Part shown: positions 1 to 7,278 of the stretch, piece after piece
Layout of the letters: each line of letters begins with the position of its first letter
How positions within the stretch are numbered: position 1 is the stretch's first letter
DNA from: an uncultured bacterium
Lineage (GTDB): Bacteria; Bacillota_I; Bacilli_A; RFN20; CAG-826
Assembly: GCA_949299395.1 (NCBI GenBank)
Contig: CASGAB010000012.1
Location: 1-33,894 of the forward strand
DNA length: 33,894 bases
Reading direction: 5' to 3'
Translations under genes and position numbers: made by a program
The notes under the pieces: model-generated
What the model was told of the DNA's origin: nothing
Seen by the model: only the letters and a program-made list of their open reading frames with translations
Database searches by the model: none

Positions 1-52
1 GTTTTTTAAAAACAAAAAAAGCCCGAATAATGAGCCTTTTCTCCTTTATCAT
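1..52 (-). CDS. Start of divergent gene, partial at window edge
   Basis: An ATG on the minus strand at 52 is preceded by a good ribosome binding site (AGGAG, complement of 63-67, ten bases upstream) and opens a frame that runs off the window. The visible residues are MIKEKRLIIRAFFVFKK. It would be transcribed away from rpsB. The visible part is too short to assign a function. The same bases can also be drawn as a weak hairpin followed by a T-run on the minus strand, but the start codon plus binding site explains them better. Confidence 0.45.
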   Translation of the reverse strand, partial: MIKEKRLIIRAFFVFKK

Positions 53-162
53 TTATTTTTATCTCCTAAAGAAATCTTGTGCTATCTTCTAAAGACGGGG
101 AATATAATAAATATTTCCCACAAAAATCTAGCAAAAAATAGCAATATTTTCTAAATTTTCCG

Positions 163-191
163 TTGAAATATATATTACAAATATATATAAT
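163..191 (+). promoter_or_regulatory. Sigma-70-type promoter of rpsB-tsf
   Basis: TTGAAA at 163-168 and TATAAT at 186-191 are separated by exactly 17 bases. Transcription would start near 198, leaving a leader of about 128 nt before rpsB. Confidence 0.8.
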
Positions 192-197
192 ATTTCT

Positions 198-325
198 ACT
201 TTTGTGCGCTTTTAGTATGCATAAAAGAATTCGCACACTATGGATTCAGCGTCCGTGTCTACTTTATTTAAGTAGGGAAGGCTGTTCGAAATAGTGGAGG
301 CTTAACAAATAAGGAGGAGACTTAA
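198..325 (+). promoter_or_regulatory. Structured 5' leader of rpsB, candidate S2 autoregulatory RNA
   Basis: The leader is far longer than translation needs and folds well on paper. TGTGCG near 204 pairs with CGCACA near 232, with an inner TTTT/AAAA pairing. CTACTT (259-264) and AAGTAG (270-275) form a perfect 6-bp hairpin with loop TATTT, and a short CTGTT/AATAG stem follows. The ribosome binding site AAGGAGGA (311-318) lies seven bases before the ATG. Autoregulation of rpsB-tsf by S2 through its leader is established in enterobacteria; that this leader does the same is inference. Confidence 0.45.
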
Positions 326-1405
326 ATGTCCGAAGAAAATTTAAACGTTGCGCTTGATCAAGCTGAAAAAGAAGTCAAAGCAGCTGAACAAGCAGAAAAA
401 GAAGAAGCAGCAAAAGAAGCTGCAGAACAAGAAATGGCAGAAGCAGTTTTTGATCCAAATGCTCCTATCATCACATTAAAGAAATTACTCGAAGCAGGTG
501 TTCACTATGGACATCAAACAAGAAAATGGAATCCAAAAATGAAACCATTTATCTACTGTGCTCGTAATGGAATTTATATTATTGATTTAAACAAATCAAA
601 AGAAGCTGTTGAAAATTCTTACACAAAATTAAAAGAAATCGTTTTAGAAGGCGGAAAAGTTCTTTTAGTCGGTACAAAACAAGTTGCTAAAGATATCGTT
701 AAAGAAGAAGCTGAAAGAAGTGGATCTTTCTATATCACAAATAGATGGCTTGGTGGTACATTAACAAACTTCAAAACTATTCAATTAAGAATTAAAAAAT
801 TAAAAGAATTAGAACAAGATGAAGCTGATGGTGTTTGGGAAAGACTTCCTAAAAAAGAACAAGCTGCTTTAAGAAAAGAAAAAGAAAAACTTGCTAAAAA
901 CTTAGATGGTATCAAAGAAATGAGAAAAGCTCCAAATGCTTTAATTGTTGTTGATCCAACTGAAGAAAGAATTGCTATTAAAGAAGCTATCAAATTAAAT
1001 ATCCCTGTCTTCGCAATTTGTGATACAAACTGTGATCCAGATGGTATTAATTATGTTATTCCAGGTAATGATGATGCTCAAAAGAGTGTTAAATTATTAC
1101 TCTCAGTCTTAGCAGATGCTGTTGTTGAAGCTAAAGGTGGACTTCCAGAAATCGCTTATAGTAAAGACGAAGGCGAAGAAGTTACTATGAAAGATGCAAT
1201 TAGACAAGCAGATAGAGAAAATGCATTACGTTTAGCTGCAAGAAGAGAAATGCAAAGAGAAAGAATGGAAAGAGAAAAAGCTAGATATGAAGCAAGATTT
1301 GCTAACAAAGCAAACAAAGAAGCTAAAAAAGAAGAAGTAAAAGCTGAAGAAGCTAGCGAAACAAAAGTTGAAGAAGCACCAGCAACTGAAGAAAAAGGAG
1401 AATAA
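326..1405 (+). CDS. rpsB: 30S ribosomal protein S2, with long N- and C-terminal extensions
   Basis: S2 is a component of the small ribosomal subunit that binds late in assembly near the S1 site. The family core is clear: IITLKKLLEAGVHYGHQ starts near residue 48, followed by KWNPKMKPFIY and the NALIVVDP segment near residue 205; the charged helical stretch between about 155 and 200 is the coiled-coil domain of S2. At 359 residues the protein is about 100 longer than usual. The excess is an N-terminal tail of about 45 residues rich in Glu, Ala and Lys, and a C-terminal tail of similar composition ending in EEAPATEEKGE. The start is supported by an excellent Shine-Dalgarno sequence. It is the first gene of a two-gene operon with tsf, which follows after eight bases. 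Confidence 0.97.
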   Translation: MSEENLNVALDQAEKEVKAAEQAEKEEAAKEAAEQEMAEAVFDPNAPIITLKKLLEAGVHYGHQTRKWNPKMKPFIYCARNGIYIIDLNKSKEAVENSYTKLKEIVLEGGKVLLVGTKQVAKDIVKEEAERSGSFYITNRWLGGTLTNFKTIQLRIKKLKELEQDEADGVWERLPKKEQAALRKEKEKLAKNLDGIKEMRKAPNALIVVDPTEERIAIKEAIKLNIPVFAICDTNCDPDGINYVIPGNDDAQKSVKLLLSVLADAVVEAKGGLPEIAYSKDEGEEVTMKDAIRQADRENALRLAARREMQRERMEREKARYEARFANKANKEAKKEEVKAEEASETKVEEAPATEEKGE

Positions 1406-1413
1406 TATTTAAT

Positions 1414-2283
1414 ATGGCAAATATTGAATTAATTAAAATCTTAAGAGAAAGAACAGGCGCAGGCATGATGGATTGTAAAAATGCTCTTGTTGCTTGTAAT
1501 GATGACGTTGATAAAGCTTGCGACTGGTTAAGAGAAAAAGGTATCGCAAAACAAGCTAAAAAAGCTGATAGAATCGCTGCTGAAGGGTTAGCATTAATCT
1601 CAAAATGCGATAAATGTGGTAAAGTTGTCGTTAGTGAAATCAACTGTGAAACAGACTTCGTTGCTAAATCAGATGCTTTCCACGATTTAGTTTTACAAGT
1701 TAATGAAGAAATCTTACATAACGATTGCAAATCAGTTGATGATGTTAATGCAGTTACTGCTACATTATTCACAGATGCAACTGTTAAAATCGGTGAAAAA
1801 TTAACATTCAGAAGATTTGAAGTTGTTAATCCAAGTGAAGGACAAGGCGTTGGAACATATATCCACATGGGTGGTAAAATTGCTGTTATCGTTGTCTTAG
1901 ATAAAGAAGACGAAGAATTAGCAAAAGGTGTTGCAATTCACGTTTGTGCAAACAATCCAAAATATATCAGTGAAGATGAAATCGATGCTGAAGCAAAAGC
2001 AAAAGAAACTGAAATTCAACTCGAAGCAGTTAAAAATGATCCTAAATTAGCTGGAAAACCAGAAGCAGCATTAAAGAATATTATTGCTGGCAAGGTTCAT
2101 AAAGTCTTTGCTGAAGTTACATTAGAAGATCAAGAATATATGATGGATCCTTCAAAAACTGTTGGTCAAGCTTTAAAAGAAAAGAATGCAAAAGTTCTTA
2201 AATTCATCCGTTTCCAAGTCGGTGAAGGCTTAGAAAAGAGAGTTGATAATTTCGCTGACGAAGTTATGGCTCAAGCTAAATAG
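1414..2283 (+). CDS. tsf: Translation elongation factor Ts
   Basis: EF-Ts is the guanine nucleotide exchange factor that recycles EF-Tu from its GDP form in the cytosol. The N-terminal UBA-like module (ELIKILRERTGAGMMDCKNA, residues 5-24) and the TDFV motif (residues 80-83), which contacts the EF-Tu G domain, are intact, and the length of 289 residues is normal. A Cys pair, CDKC at residues 65-68, sits just before the TDFV strand. The gene follows rpsB by eight bases; its ribosome binding site AAGGAG lies over the end of rpsB, about 13 bases before the ATG. It ends with TAG just ahead of a strong terminator. Confidence 0.97.
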   Translation: MANIELIKILRERTGAGMMDCKNALVACNDDVDKACDWLREKGIAKQAKKADRIAAEGLALISKCDKCGKVVVSEINCETDFVAKSDAFHDLVLQVNEEILHNDCKSVDDVNAVTATLFTDATVKIGEKLTFRRFEVVNPSEGQGVGTYIHMGGKIAVIVVLDKEDEELAKGVAIHVCANNPKYISEDEIDAEAKAKETEIQLEAVKNDPKLAGKPEAALKNIIAGKVHKVFAEVTLEDQEYMMDPSKTVGQALKEKNAKVLKFIRFQVGEGLEKRVDNFADEVMAQAK

Positions 2284-2304
2284 TTTAAATTTTTAAAATC
2301 TAAT

Positions 2305-2330
2305 AAGACCTCGAAAGAGGTCTTTTATTT
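2305..2330 (+). terminator. Rho-independent terminator of rpsB-tsf
   Basis: AAGACCTC (2305-2312), a GAAA tetraloop and GAGGTCTT (2317-2324) form a perfect 8-bp hairpin followed by a T-rich tract, 22 bases after the tsf stop codon. Confidence 0.9.
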
Positions 2331-2580
2331 AGAATATTTTCAAACTAATGGGGTTGAGCAAAAATAACTTTTCGAAGGAAGGAGGTTAACCCACTTCCTT
2401 TTGTAATATATTTAGCCGCAATTTTAATATTCTCACATTATAAGTTTTATAAGTACAAATAATACGAACGTTACCTGTTGTTATGTAATGGGTTGTAGGT
2501 ATTGGATAACAAAAAAACACCATATTGCTACGATGTTCTTTGTTGTTCATATTCTGTTTGAGATACTGGCAAACTGGATT

Positions 2581-2970
2581 TTATAATTTTAAATCTTCAA
2601 AGTGTTGTTTCTTGTCGATGATAATTTTATATCCATCGGATAGTACTTTATAAGTTCCCCTATCTAAAGGCATTGAAATCCATGATGGTTCTACAATACC
2701 AAATTCAACTTCTTTTCCATCTTTGTACCACACACGAATAGAAGTACAAGCACCATAATATTCTGTTTGTTGTTTGTAAATCTTCCCTAAACTCTTGCAT
2801 GAAGTCTTGCTTTGTAAGCATATCCGATTTATTTGATGTGATGATAACAATATCTAAATCTGAATTCTCTTTCTTTGTTCCCCTTGCATAAGCACCAACA
2901 ACAAGAATACTCTCAATATGTGAAGTACTCTCTGGATATTTTTTGAGGTAATTAAAAATTTTTCAAACAT
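2581..2970 (-). pseudogene. Nucleotidyltransferase (MNT-type) gene, two frameshifts
   Basis: Read on the minus strand from ATG at 2970, with ribosome binding site AGAGGAG (complement of 2981-2987), the gene begins MFEKF. A change of frame in the A/T run near 2950 then gives YPESTSHIESILVV and GAYARGTKKENSDLDIVI. This matches the G-x-x-A-R-G-(S/T)...D-x-D signature of Pol-beta-type nucleotidyltransferases (MNT and aminoglycoside nucleotidyltransferase-like). A second frame change near 2785 leads into IYKQQTEYYGACTSIRVW and ends EDLKL at 2581. The restored protein would be about 130 residues. An intact relative might be the MNT half of a HEPN/MNT pair, but no HEPN partner is visible. Confidence is high that it is broken, and moderate for its exact former function. 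Confidence 0.75.
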
Positions 2971-3050
2971 AATATTAACACTCCTCTAAATTCCAATTTG
3001 TTGCTCTTATCTATTTCACTTTATATCACTTCTTTATAAACTTTTCCACC

Positions 3051-3158
3051 ACCTCAATTACACTTGCTACTTTACTTCTTGAAGTTATCAAGACAAGTGA
3101 AATTGAGCCAAAAGAAGTAAAATGGCTGTGGTATCCGTATATTCTATTTGGAAAGTGA
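3051..3158 (+). pseudogene. Fragment of an AAA-family ATPase of mobile-element type
   Basis: From 3081 the plus strand reads EVIKTSEIEPKEVKWLWY followed by PYILFGK and a TGA at 3156. This resembles the N-terminal entry strand (W-L-W-Y-P-Y-I-P-F-G-K) that comes just before the Walker A loop in RepA-like AAA ATPases carried by Firmicute plasmids, prophages and conjugative elements. The Walker A motif expected next is absent, and upstream there is no start codon with a binding site. It is a short fossil. The family call is from memory of the motif and was not searched. Confidence 0.5.
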
Positions 3159-3713
3159 TAAAGTAAATGAATTTCGTACCACTATATTTCTTCTGATACT
3201 AAATATTTGCTAACTTATATATAAGATAGATCGTTTATTGTAATTAGATGTGAGTGGTGTAATAGAAGATTAACATTTCATTTAAAGATGTCTTGTTATT
3301 AGAAAAAATTCTTACCACTCAAAAATATTGTAATCTGTTGTAATGATTTTTCATATCTCACTTTTCTTAATTACCAAATAATATCTTTGCAAGAGATGAA
3401 ATAAGTTAATTTCCGTATGTTTTATAATAAGATTCTATAATTCAGCAGCCAATTCATTTATTCTTATTTCTAGCACCCCCGAAAGATTATAAATGATGTG
3501 GTACATTTTTTAATGGCCTTATTTGTAAAAATATTATAGCCTTATCAACTGACAATCTTAAACGTTGTCTTTCTTAACAATAATAAAAAATTTTTTCAAT
3601 TTAATGGGCTTATAAAAAATACCAAACCACTAGAAAGAAAAGAGCCTTTATTCATGAGTAAGTAAGTAGTAATAATTTAGTATATTTTTAGTTATTATAA
3701 GAACTATTTACTA

Positions 3714-3752
3714 TTAAATATATTATTGTTTATTGGTATAATTATTGAGATG
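3714..3752 (+). promoter_or_regulatory. Extended -10 promoter that places pyrH on a leaderless mRNA
   Basis: TGG directly followed by TATAAT (3734-3742) is an extended -10 element. The ATG of pyrH starts at 3750, eight bases after the last T, where transcription should begin. A poor -35 (TTAAAT, 3714-3719) lies at 17 bases. No Shine-Dalgarno sequence exists upstream of this ATG. Confidence 0.6.
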
Positions 3753-4481
3753 GAAAATCGTTGTTCAAATTTAAGGGTTATTTTAAAATTATCCGGTGAA
3801 GCCTTAAGTGATTCATCATCACATTTAATTTTTTCAAAAGAAAAAATGAATGATATTGTTGAGTTAATTATAAAATTACTCTCTAATAATGTTAGAGTTG
3901 GAGTAGTTTGTGGAGCTGGAAATATTTTTAGAGGTAGAATTGCTGAAGAAAATGGAATTCCTTATGAAGAAGGCGATTACATGGGAATGGTTGGAACTGT
4001 AATTAACTTAAAAGCAATTTCATCTATTCTTACAGTCCATGGAGTCAAAAATAAATTATATAGTGCTCTTGCTGTTGAAGATGTCGCACCAAAATATGAA
4101 ATCGGAAAAGCTAAAAATGAATTTGATAATGGTGAAGTAATTCTTTTTGCAGGTGGAGTTGGAAAAGTCCGTCATACTACCGATACATGCGCTGCTTTAA
4201 GAGCTATTGAAATGGAAGCTGATATGATATTAGCTGGAAAAAATGGTGTTGATGGAGTTTATGATAAAGATCCAAATAAATATAGCGATGCAAAGTTTAT
4301 TAAAAACTTAACATATAAAGATGCCATTGAAAAAGATTTAAAAGTTATGGATATGCAAGCTTTAAAATTATTAGAAAATAGCGATATCGTTACTAGAGTA
4401 TTCTCGATGGATGATTTTGATAATTTTATTAAAGTCATCAAAGGGGATGAAAATATAGGAACTACAATTAAAAAGGAGTAA
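3750..4481 (+). CDS. pyrH: Uridylate kinase (UMP kinase)
   Basis: UMP kinase phosphorylates UMP to UDP with ATP and is the first committed step toward UTP and CTP. The amino-acid-kinase fold is plain: VILKLSGEAL (residues 10-19), the nucleotide/UMP loop VCGAGNIFRGR (53-63), DYMGMVGT (76-83) and a C-terminal AGKNGVDGVYDKDP segment that binds the nucleotide. I chose ATG at 3750 (243 residues, a normal length). A TTG at 3726 would add eight residues upstream, but it has no ribosome binding site and would place the -10 box inside the gene. frr follows after five bases in one transcript. Confidence 0.95.
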   Translation: MENRCSNLRVILKLSGEALSDSSSHLIFSKEKMNDIVELIIKLLSNNVRVGVVCGAGNIFRGRIAEENGIPYEEGDYMGMVGTVINLKAISSILTVHGVKNKLYSALAVEDVAPKYEIGKAKNEFDNGEVILFAGGVGKVRHTTDTCAALRAIEMEADMILAGKNGVDGVYDKDPNKYSDAKFIKNLTYKDAIEKDLKVMDMQALKLLENSDIVTRVFSMDDFDNFIKVIKGDENIGTTIKKE

Positions 4482-4486
4482 AAATT

Positions 4487-5029
4487 ATGGATATTTTAAA
4501 TGAATGTAGTACAAAAATGGAAAAATGTGTTGCAAATTATAAAGATTCTTTAAACACATTAAGAACAGGAAGAGCAAATGCTGCCTTACTTGAAAATTTA
4601 ACTTGCGATTATTATGGCGATAGAATGCCTGTTACTCAAATTGCTGCAGTTAAAGTTCCAGAACCAAGACAACTTTTAATTGTTCCTTTTGATCAAAACG
4701 ATATTAAGAGTATTGTTGCTGCAATTAATGCTTCAGATATTGGAATTAATCCAATTGTTGATGGAAAACAAATAAGATTAAATATGCCTGCTTTAACTGA
4801 AGATAGAAGAAAAGAATTAACTAAGAAAGCTAAAACATATGGCGAAGAAGCAAAAGTTGCTATTAGAAATGTCCGTAGAGATTTAATGGACAAAATTAAA
4901 AAAGACGATACATATACTGAAGATACACGTAAACAAGAAGAAGGCGAAATTCAAAAGATTACTGATGAATTTATCGCAAAAATCGATACATTATTAAAAG
5001 AAAAAACTGAAGAAATCATGAAAGTCTAG
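4487..5029 (+). CDS. frr: Ribosome recycling factor
   Basis: RRF works with EF-G to split post-termination ribosomes. The 180-residue protein has the family's normal length and its typical features: LNTLRTGRANAALLENLTCDYYG near residues 23-45, the PVTQIAAVKVPEPRQLLIVPFD segment of the beta domain, and the long helices with LTEDRRKELTKKAK and VAIRNVRRDLMDKIKK. The ribosome binding site AAGGAG (4472-4477) overlaps the end of pyrH, five bases upstream of frr, so the two are probably translated in concert. It ends with TAG. Confidence 0.97.
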   Translation: MDILNECSTKMEKCVANYKDSLNTLRTGRANAALLENLTCDYYGDRMPVTQIAAVKVPEPRQLLIVPFDQNDIKSIVAAINASDIGINPIVDGKQIRLNMPALTEDRRKELTKKAKTYGEEAKVAIRNVRRDLMDKIKKDDTYTEDTRKQEEGEIQKITDEFIAKIDTLLKEKTEEIMKV

Positions 5030-5051
5030 TTTTTAAATAACTTTTTAAGGT

Positions 5052-6116
5052 ATGGAAGAGAATAATCAAAAAGATTCGCAATTAGAAACTCGAGAACATC
5101 ACGTCAACCAACTTAATAAAGAAGCTAAAAATAATATTGTTTCTAGAATTGTTATTGGTGCAATTTTAGTAGCGGTTGTTATTCCATGCGTAATTTTAGG
5201 CGGCTATTTTTGGCTCGCCTTAATTTTCTTTTTAGCCTTGATTATGACTCATGAATTATGCAAGGCTCCTCAATCAATTGAGAAAAAGTTTAAAAATATT
5301 ATTTATGTTTTTGCATATTTTATGATGTTTACGTTGGTTTATTATATCTTTTTAAAAGACTTAATTATTGAATATCAAAAATATTTAGCTAGCGGAAGTA
5401 CAGACCCATTTTATTTTGATATTTTAAGAGGCTTTAAAGGACCTCAAATTTCTTTAACTCTATTCTGCTTATCAATTGCATTTTTCTTTTTAAATGTTTT
5501 CTTTGATGAATCATTTACAATTCATGATGCTTTTTATTTAATCATGATGCTTTTTACAATTTCTTTAGGGCTTCAAAGTTTAATTTATATTAGATTTTTA
5601 CCATTTTTAAATCTTGATCCAGGAATTACTCCTGATCCTTTATTTAAATATTTCACTTCAACATTATTAATAATCTTTGTTTTAATGGGAACTTGTTTAA
5701 ATGATGTTGGTGCTTTCTTTATTGGTGTTTTATTTGGAAAACATAAATTATGTCCAAAAATTTCTCCTAAAAAGACTGTAGAAGGATTTGTTGGTGGAGT
5801 TATTTTTTCAATAGTTACTTCGTTTTTATACGGATTTATCCTTTCATATTTAGGATTCCCTCTTTTAGAAGGAGTTTTAGATTATGCTCATTGGTATAAC
5901 ATTTTAATTATTTCAATCATTATGCCACTTGTCGGTACACTTGGAGATTTACTTTTCTCATCAATTAAAAGAGCTTATAAAATTAAAGATTTTGGTACCA
6001 TTTTAAAATCACATGGCGGAATATTAGACCGCTTTGATTCAATTATTGTTACTGTTATTGCAGTTTCTTTAATTCTTTTAATTATGATTAACGGAGTTGG
6101 ATTTATCAACTTTTAA
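5052..6116 (+). CDS. cdsA: Phosphatidate cytidylyltransferase (CDP-diglyceride synthase)
   Basis: CdsA is an integral membrane enzyme that makes CDP-diacylglycerol from phosphatidate and CTP, the branch point to phosphatidylglycerol and cardiolipin. The family signature is intact near residues 303-331: SSIKRAYKIKDFG, then KSHGGILDRFDS. The protein has a charged N-terminal tail of about 30 residues and roughly eight hydrophobic segments. At 354 residues it is longer than the usual 260-290; the extra lies in the N-terminal tail and in long loops in the first half. Only AAGG two bases before the ATG resembles a binding site, so translation may depend on coupling to frr. dxr follows after two bases. 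Confidence 0.93.
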   Translation: MEENNQKDSQLETREHHVNQLNKEAKNNIVSRIVIGAILVAVVIPCVILGGYFWLALIFFLALIMTHELCKAPQSIEKKFKNIIYVFAYFMMFTLVYYIFLKDLIIEYQKYLASGSTDPFYFDILRGFKGPQISLTLFCLSIAFFFLNVFFDESFTIHDAFYLIMMLFTISLGLQSLIYIRFLPFLNLDPGITPDPLFKYFTSTLLIIFVLMGTCLNDVGAFFIGVLFGKHKLCPKISPKKTVEGFVGGVIFSIVTSFLYGFILSYLGFPLLEGVLDYAHWYNILIISIIMPLVGTLGDLLFSSIKRAYKIKDFGTILKSHGGILDRFDSIIVTVIAVSLILLIMINGVGFINF

Positions 6117-6118
6117 AA

Positions 6119-7273
6119 ATGAATAATATAATTATTTTAGGTGCTTCTGGAAGTATTGGAAGTCAGTCTATCGACATATTAAAGAAAAAAACAAGAACTT
6201 ATAATTTAATCGGGGTAAGCGTTGGGGATAATATCTCTTATTTAAAAAGAGAAATAATCCCTAGTTTTAATCTTAAATATATTTGTGTAAAAAATGAAAA
6301 TGACTATAAAGAACTTAGAAAACAATATAAAAATATTAAGTTTTTTCATGGTGATAAAGGGCTAATTTCTTTAACCAATATTGAAGAGTGCGATGTAATT
6401 TTAAATGCTTTAGTTGGATTTAGTGGTGTTTTACCTTCAATTTCTGCATTAAAAAATAACAAAAAGTTAATGCTTGCTAATAAAGAAAGTTTAGTAGTCG
6501 CTGGAGAAATAATTAAAAAAATAATTGGAAAAAGAAAATTACTTTATCCAATTGATAGTGAACATGCCGCAATAACTAAATGTTTAAAAAATGTTAATAA
6601 AAAGAATTTAAAAAGAATTTATTTAACCTGTTCAGGTGGACCATTTTTCTTTTTATCAAAAAAGAAATTTAAAGATATTAAAGTAAGTGATGCTTTAAAA
6701 CATCCAACATATAAAATGGGTAAAAAAATTACTATCGATTCTTCAACATTAATGAATAAAGCTTTTGAAATTATTGAAGCTCATTATTTATTTAATGTTC
6801 CAGCTAGTAAAATAAAGGTTAAGGTAGACCGTAAAAGCTATGTTCATTCTTTTATTGAATTAAAAGATGGAACTTATAAATTATCAGTTGGAAAACCAGA
6901 TATGCATATTCAAATTGAGGACTGCTTATCATTTTTTAAAACTAAAAGAAAAGAATTTAAAGATACTGAGATTAATACTCTTTCTAAATATAAATTTTAT
7001 GATGTTGATAAAACACGCTTTAAAGCCTTAGATTATGGCTATTTAGTTATTAAAAATAAAGGCATTTCAGGACTTGTTTTAAATGCTGCAAATGAGATTG
7101 CAGTCGAGGCTTTTTTATATGGTATTATTGATTATGTTGATATAAATAAAATTATTGATAAAATATTAAAGATGTACGATTTGACGACGCCTTTAAGTGA
7201 AGAAATGCTTGTCAAATTAAATAAAAAAGTTAGGATCGATACATCAAATTTGATAAAAATTAAGGAATTTTAA
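6119..7273 (+). CDS. dxr: 1-deoxy-D-xylulose 5-phosphate reductoisomerase
   Basis: DXR converts 1-deoxyxylulose 5-phosphate to methylerythritol 4-phosphate with NADPH, the first dedicated step of the MEP isoprenoid pathway. Visible features are the dinucleotide-binding loop GASGSIG (residues 8-14), LANKESLV (119-126), the metal ligands in PIDSEHAAI (D146, E148), the substrate loop TCSGGPF (170-176) and NKAFEIIEAHYLF (213-225). The length of 384 is normal. The ATG lies two bases after the cdsA stop and has no Shine-Dalgarno sequence, so initiation probably depends on termination of cdsA. The organism therefore appears to make isoprenoids by the MEP route. Confidence 0.96.
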   Translation: MNNIIILGASGSIGSQSIDILKKKTRTYNLIGVSVGDNISYLKREIIPSFNLKYICVKNENDYKELRKQYKNIKFFHGDKGLISLTNIEECDVILNALVGFSGVLPSISALKNNKKLMLANKESLVVAGEIIKKIIGKRKLLYPIDSEHAAITKCLKNVNKKNLKRIYLTCSGGPFFFLSKKKFKDIKVSDALKHPTYKMGKKITIDSSTLMNKAFEIIEAHYLFNVPASKIKVKVDRKSYVHSFIELKDGTYKLSVGKPDMHIQIEDCLSFFKTKRKEFKDTEINTLSKYKFYDVDKTRFKALDYGYLVIKNKGISGLVLNAANEIAVEAFLYGIIDYVDINKIIDKILKMYDLTTPLSEEMLVKLNKKVRIDTSNLIKIKEF

Positions 7274-7278
7274 ATATC

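Larger units (their letters stand above)
2331..3725. other. Decayed 1.4 kb intergenic region with mobile-element remains
   Basis: No intact gene is visible here. It holds an imperfect hairpin at 2375-2400 (AAGGAAG pairs with CTTCCTT, with inner GGTTAACC), a broken nucleotidyltransferase gene (2581-2970, minus), a short fossil of an AAA ATPase (3051-3158, plus) and an inverted repeat TGAGTGGT (3251-3258)/ACCACTCA (3314-3321). From about 3330 to 3700 stop codons are frequent in all frames and I see nothing I can name. In many Firmicutes pyrH follows tsf directly, so this stretch is most simply the remnant of an inserted element. Confidence 0.6.

Noticed and set aside
781-993. Minus-strand open frame inside rpsB
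   Set aside because: It is a mirror of the Lys/Glu-rich coiled-coil codons of S2 and has no start signals; similar antisense frames inside tsf, polC and the fused methyltransferase were dropped for the same reason.
3726-3749. TTG start that would extend pyrH by eight residues
   Set aside because: No ribosome binding site, the extra residues are not typical of the family, and the -10 element of the promoter would lie inside the coding region.
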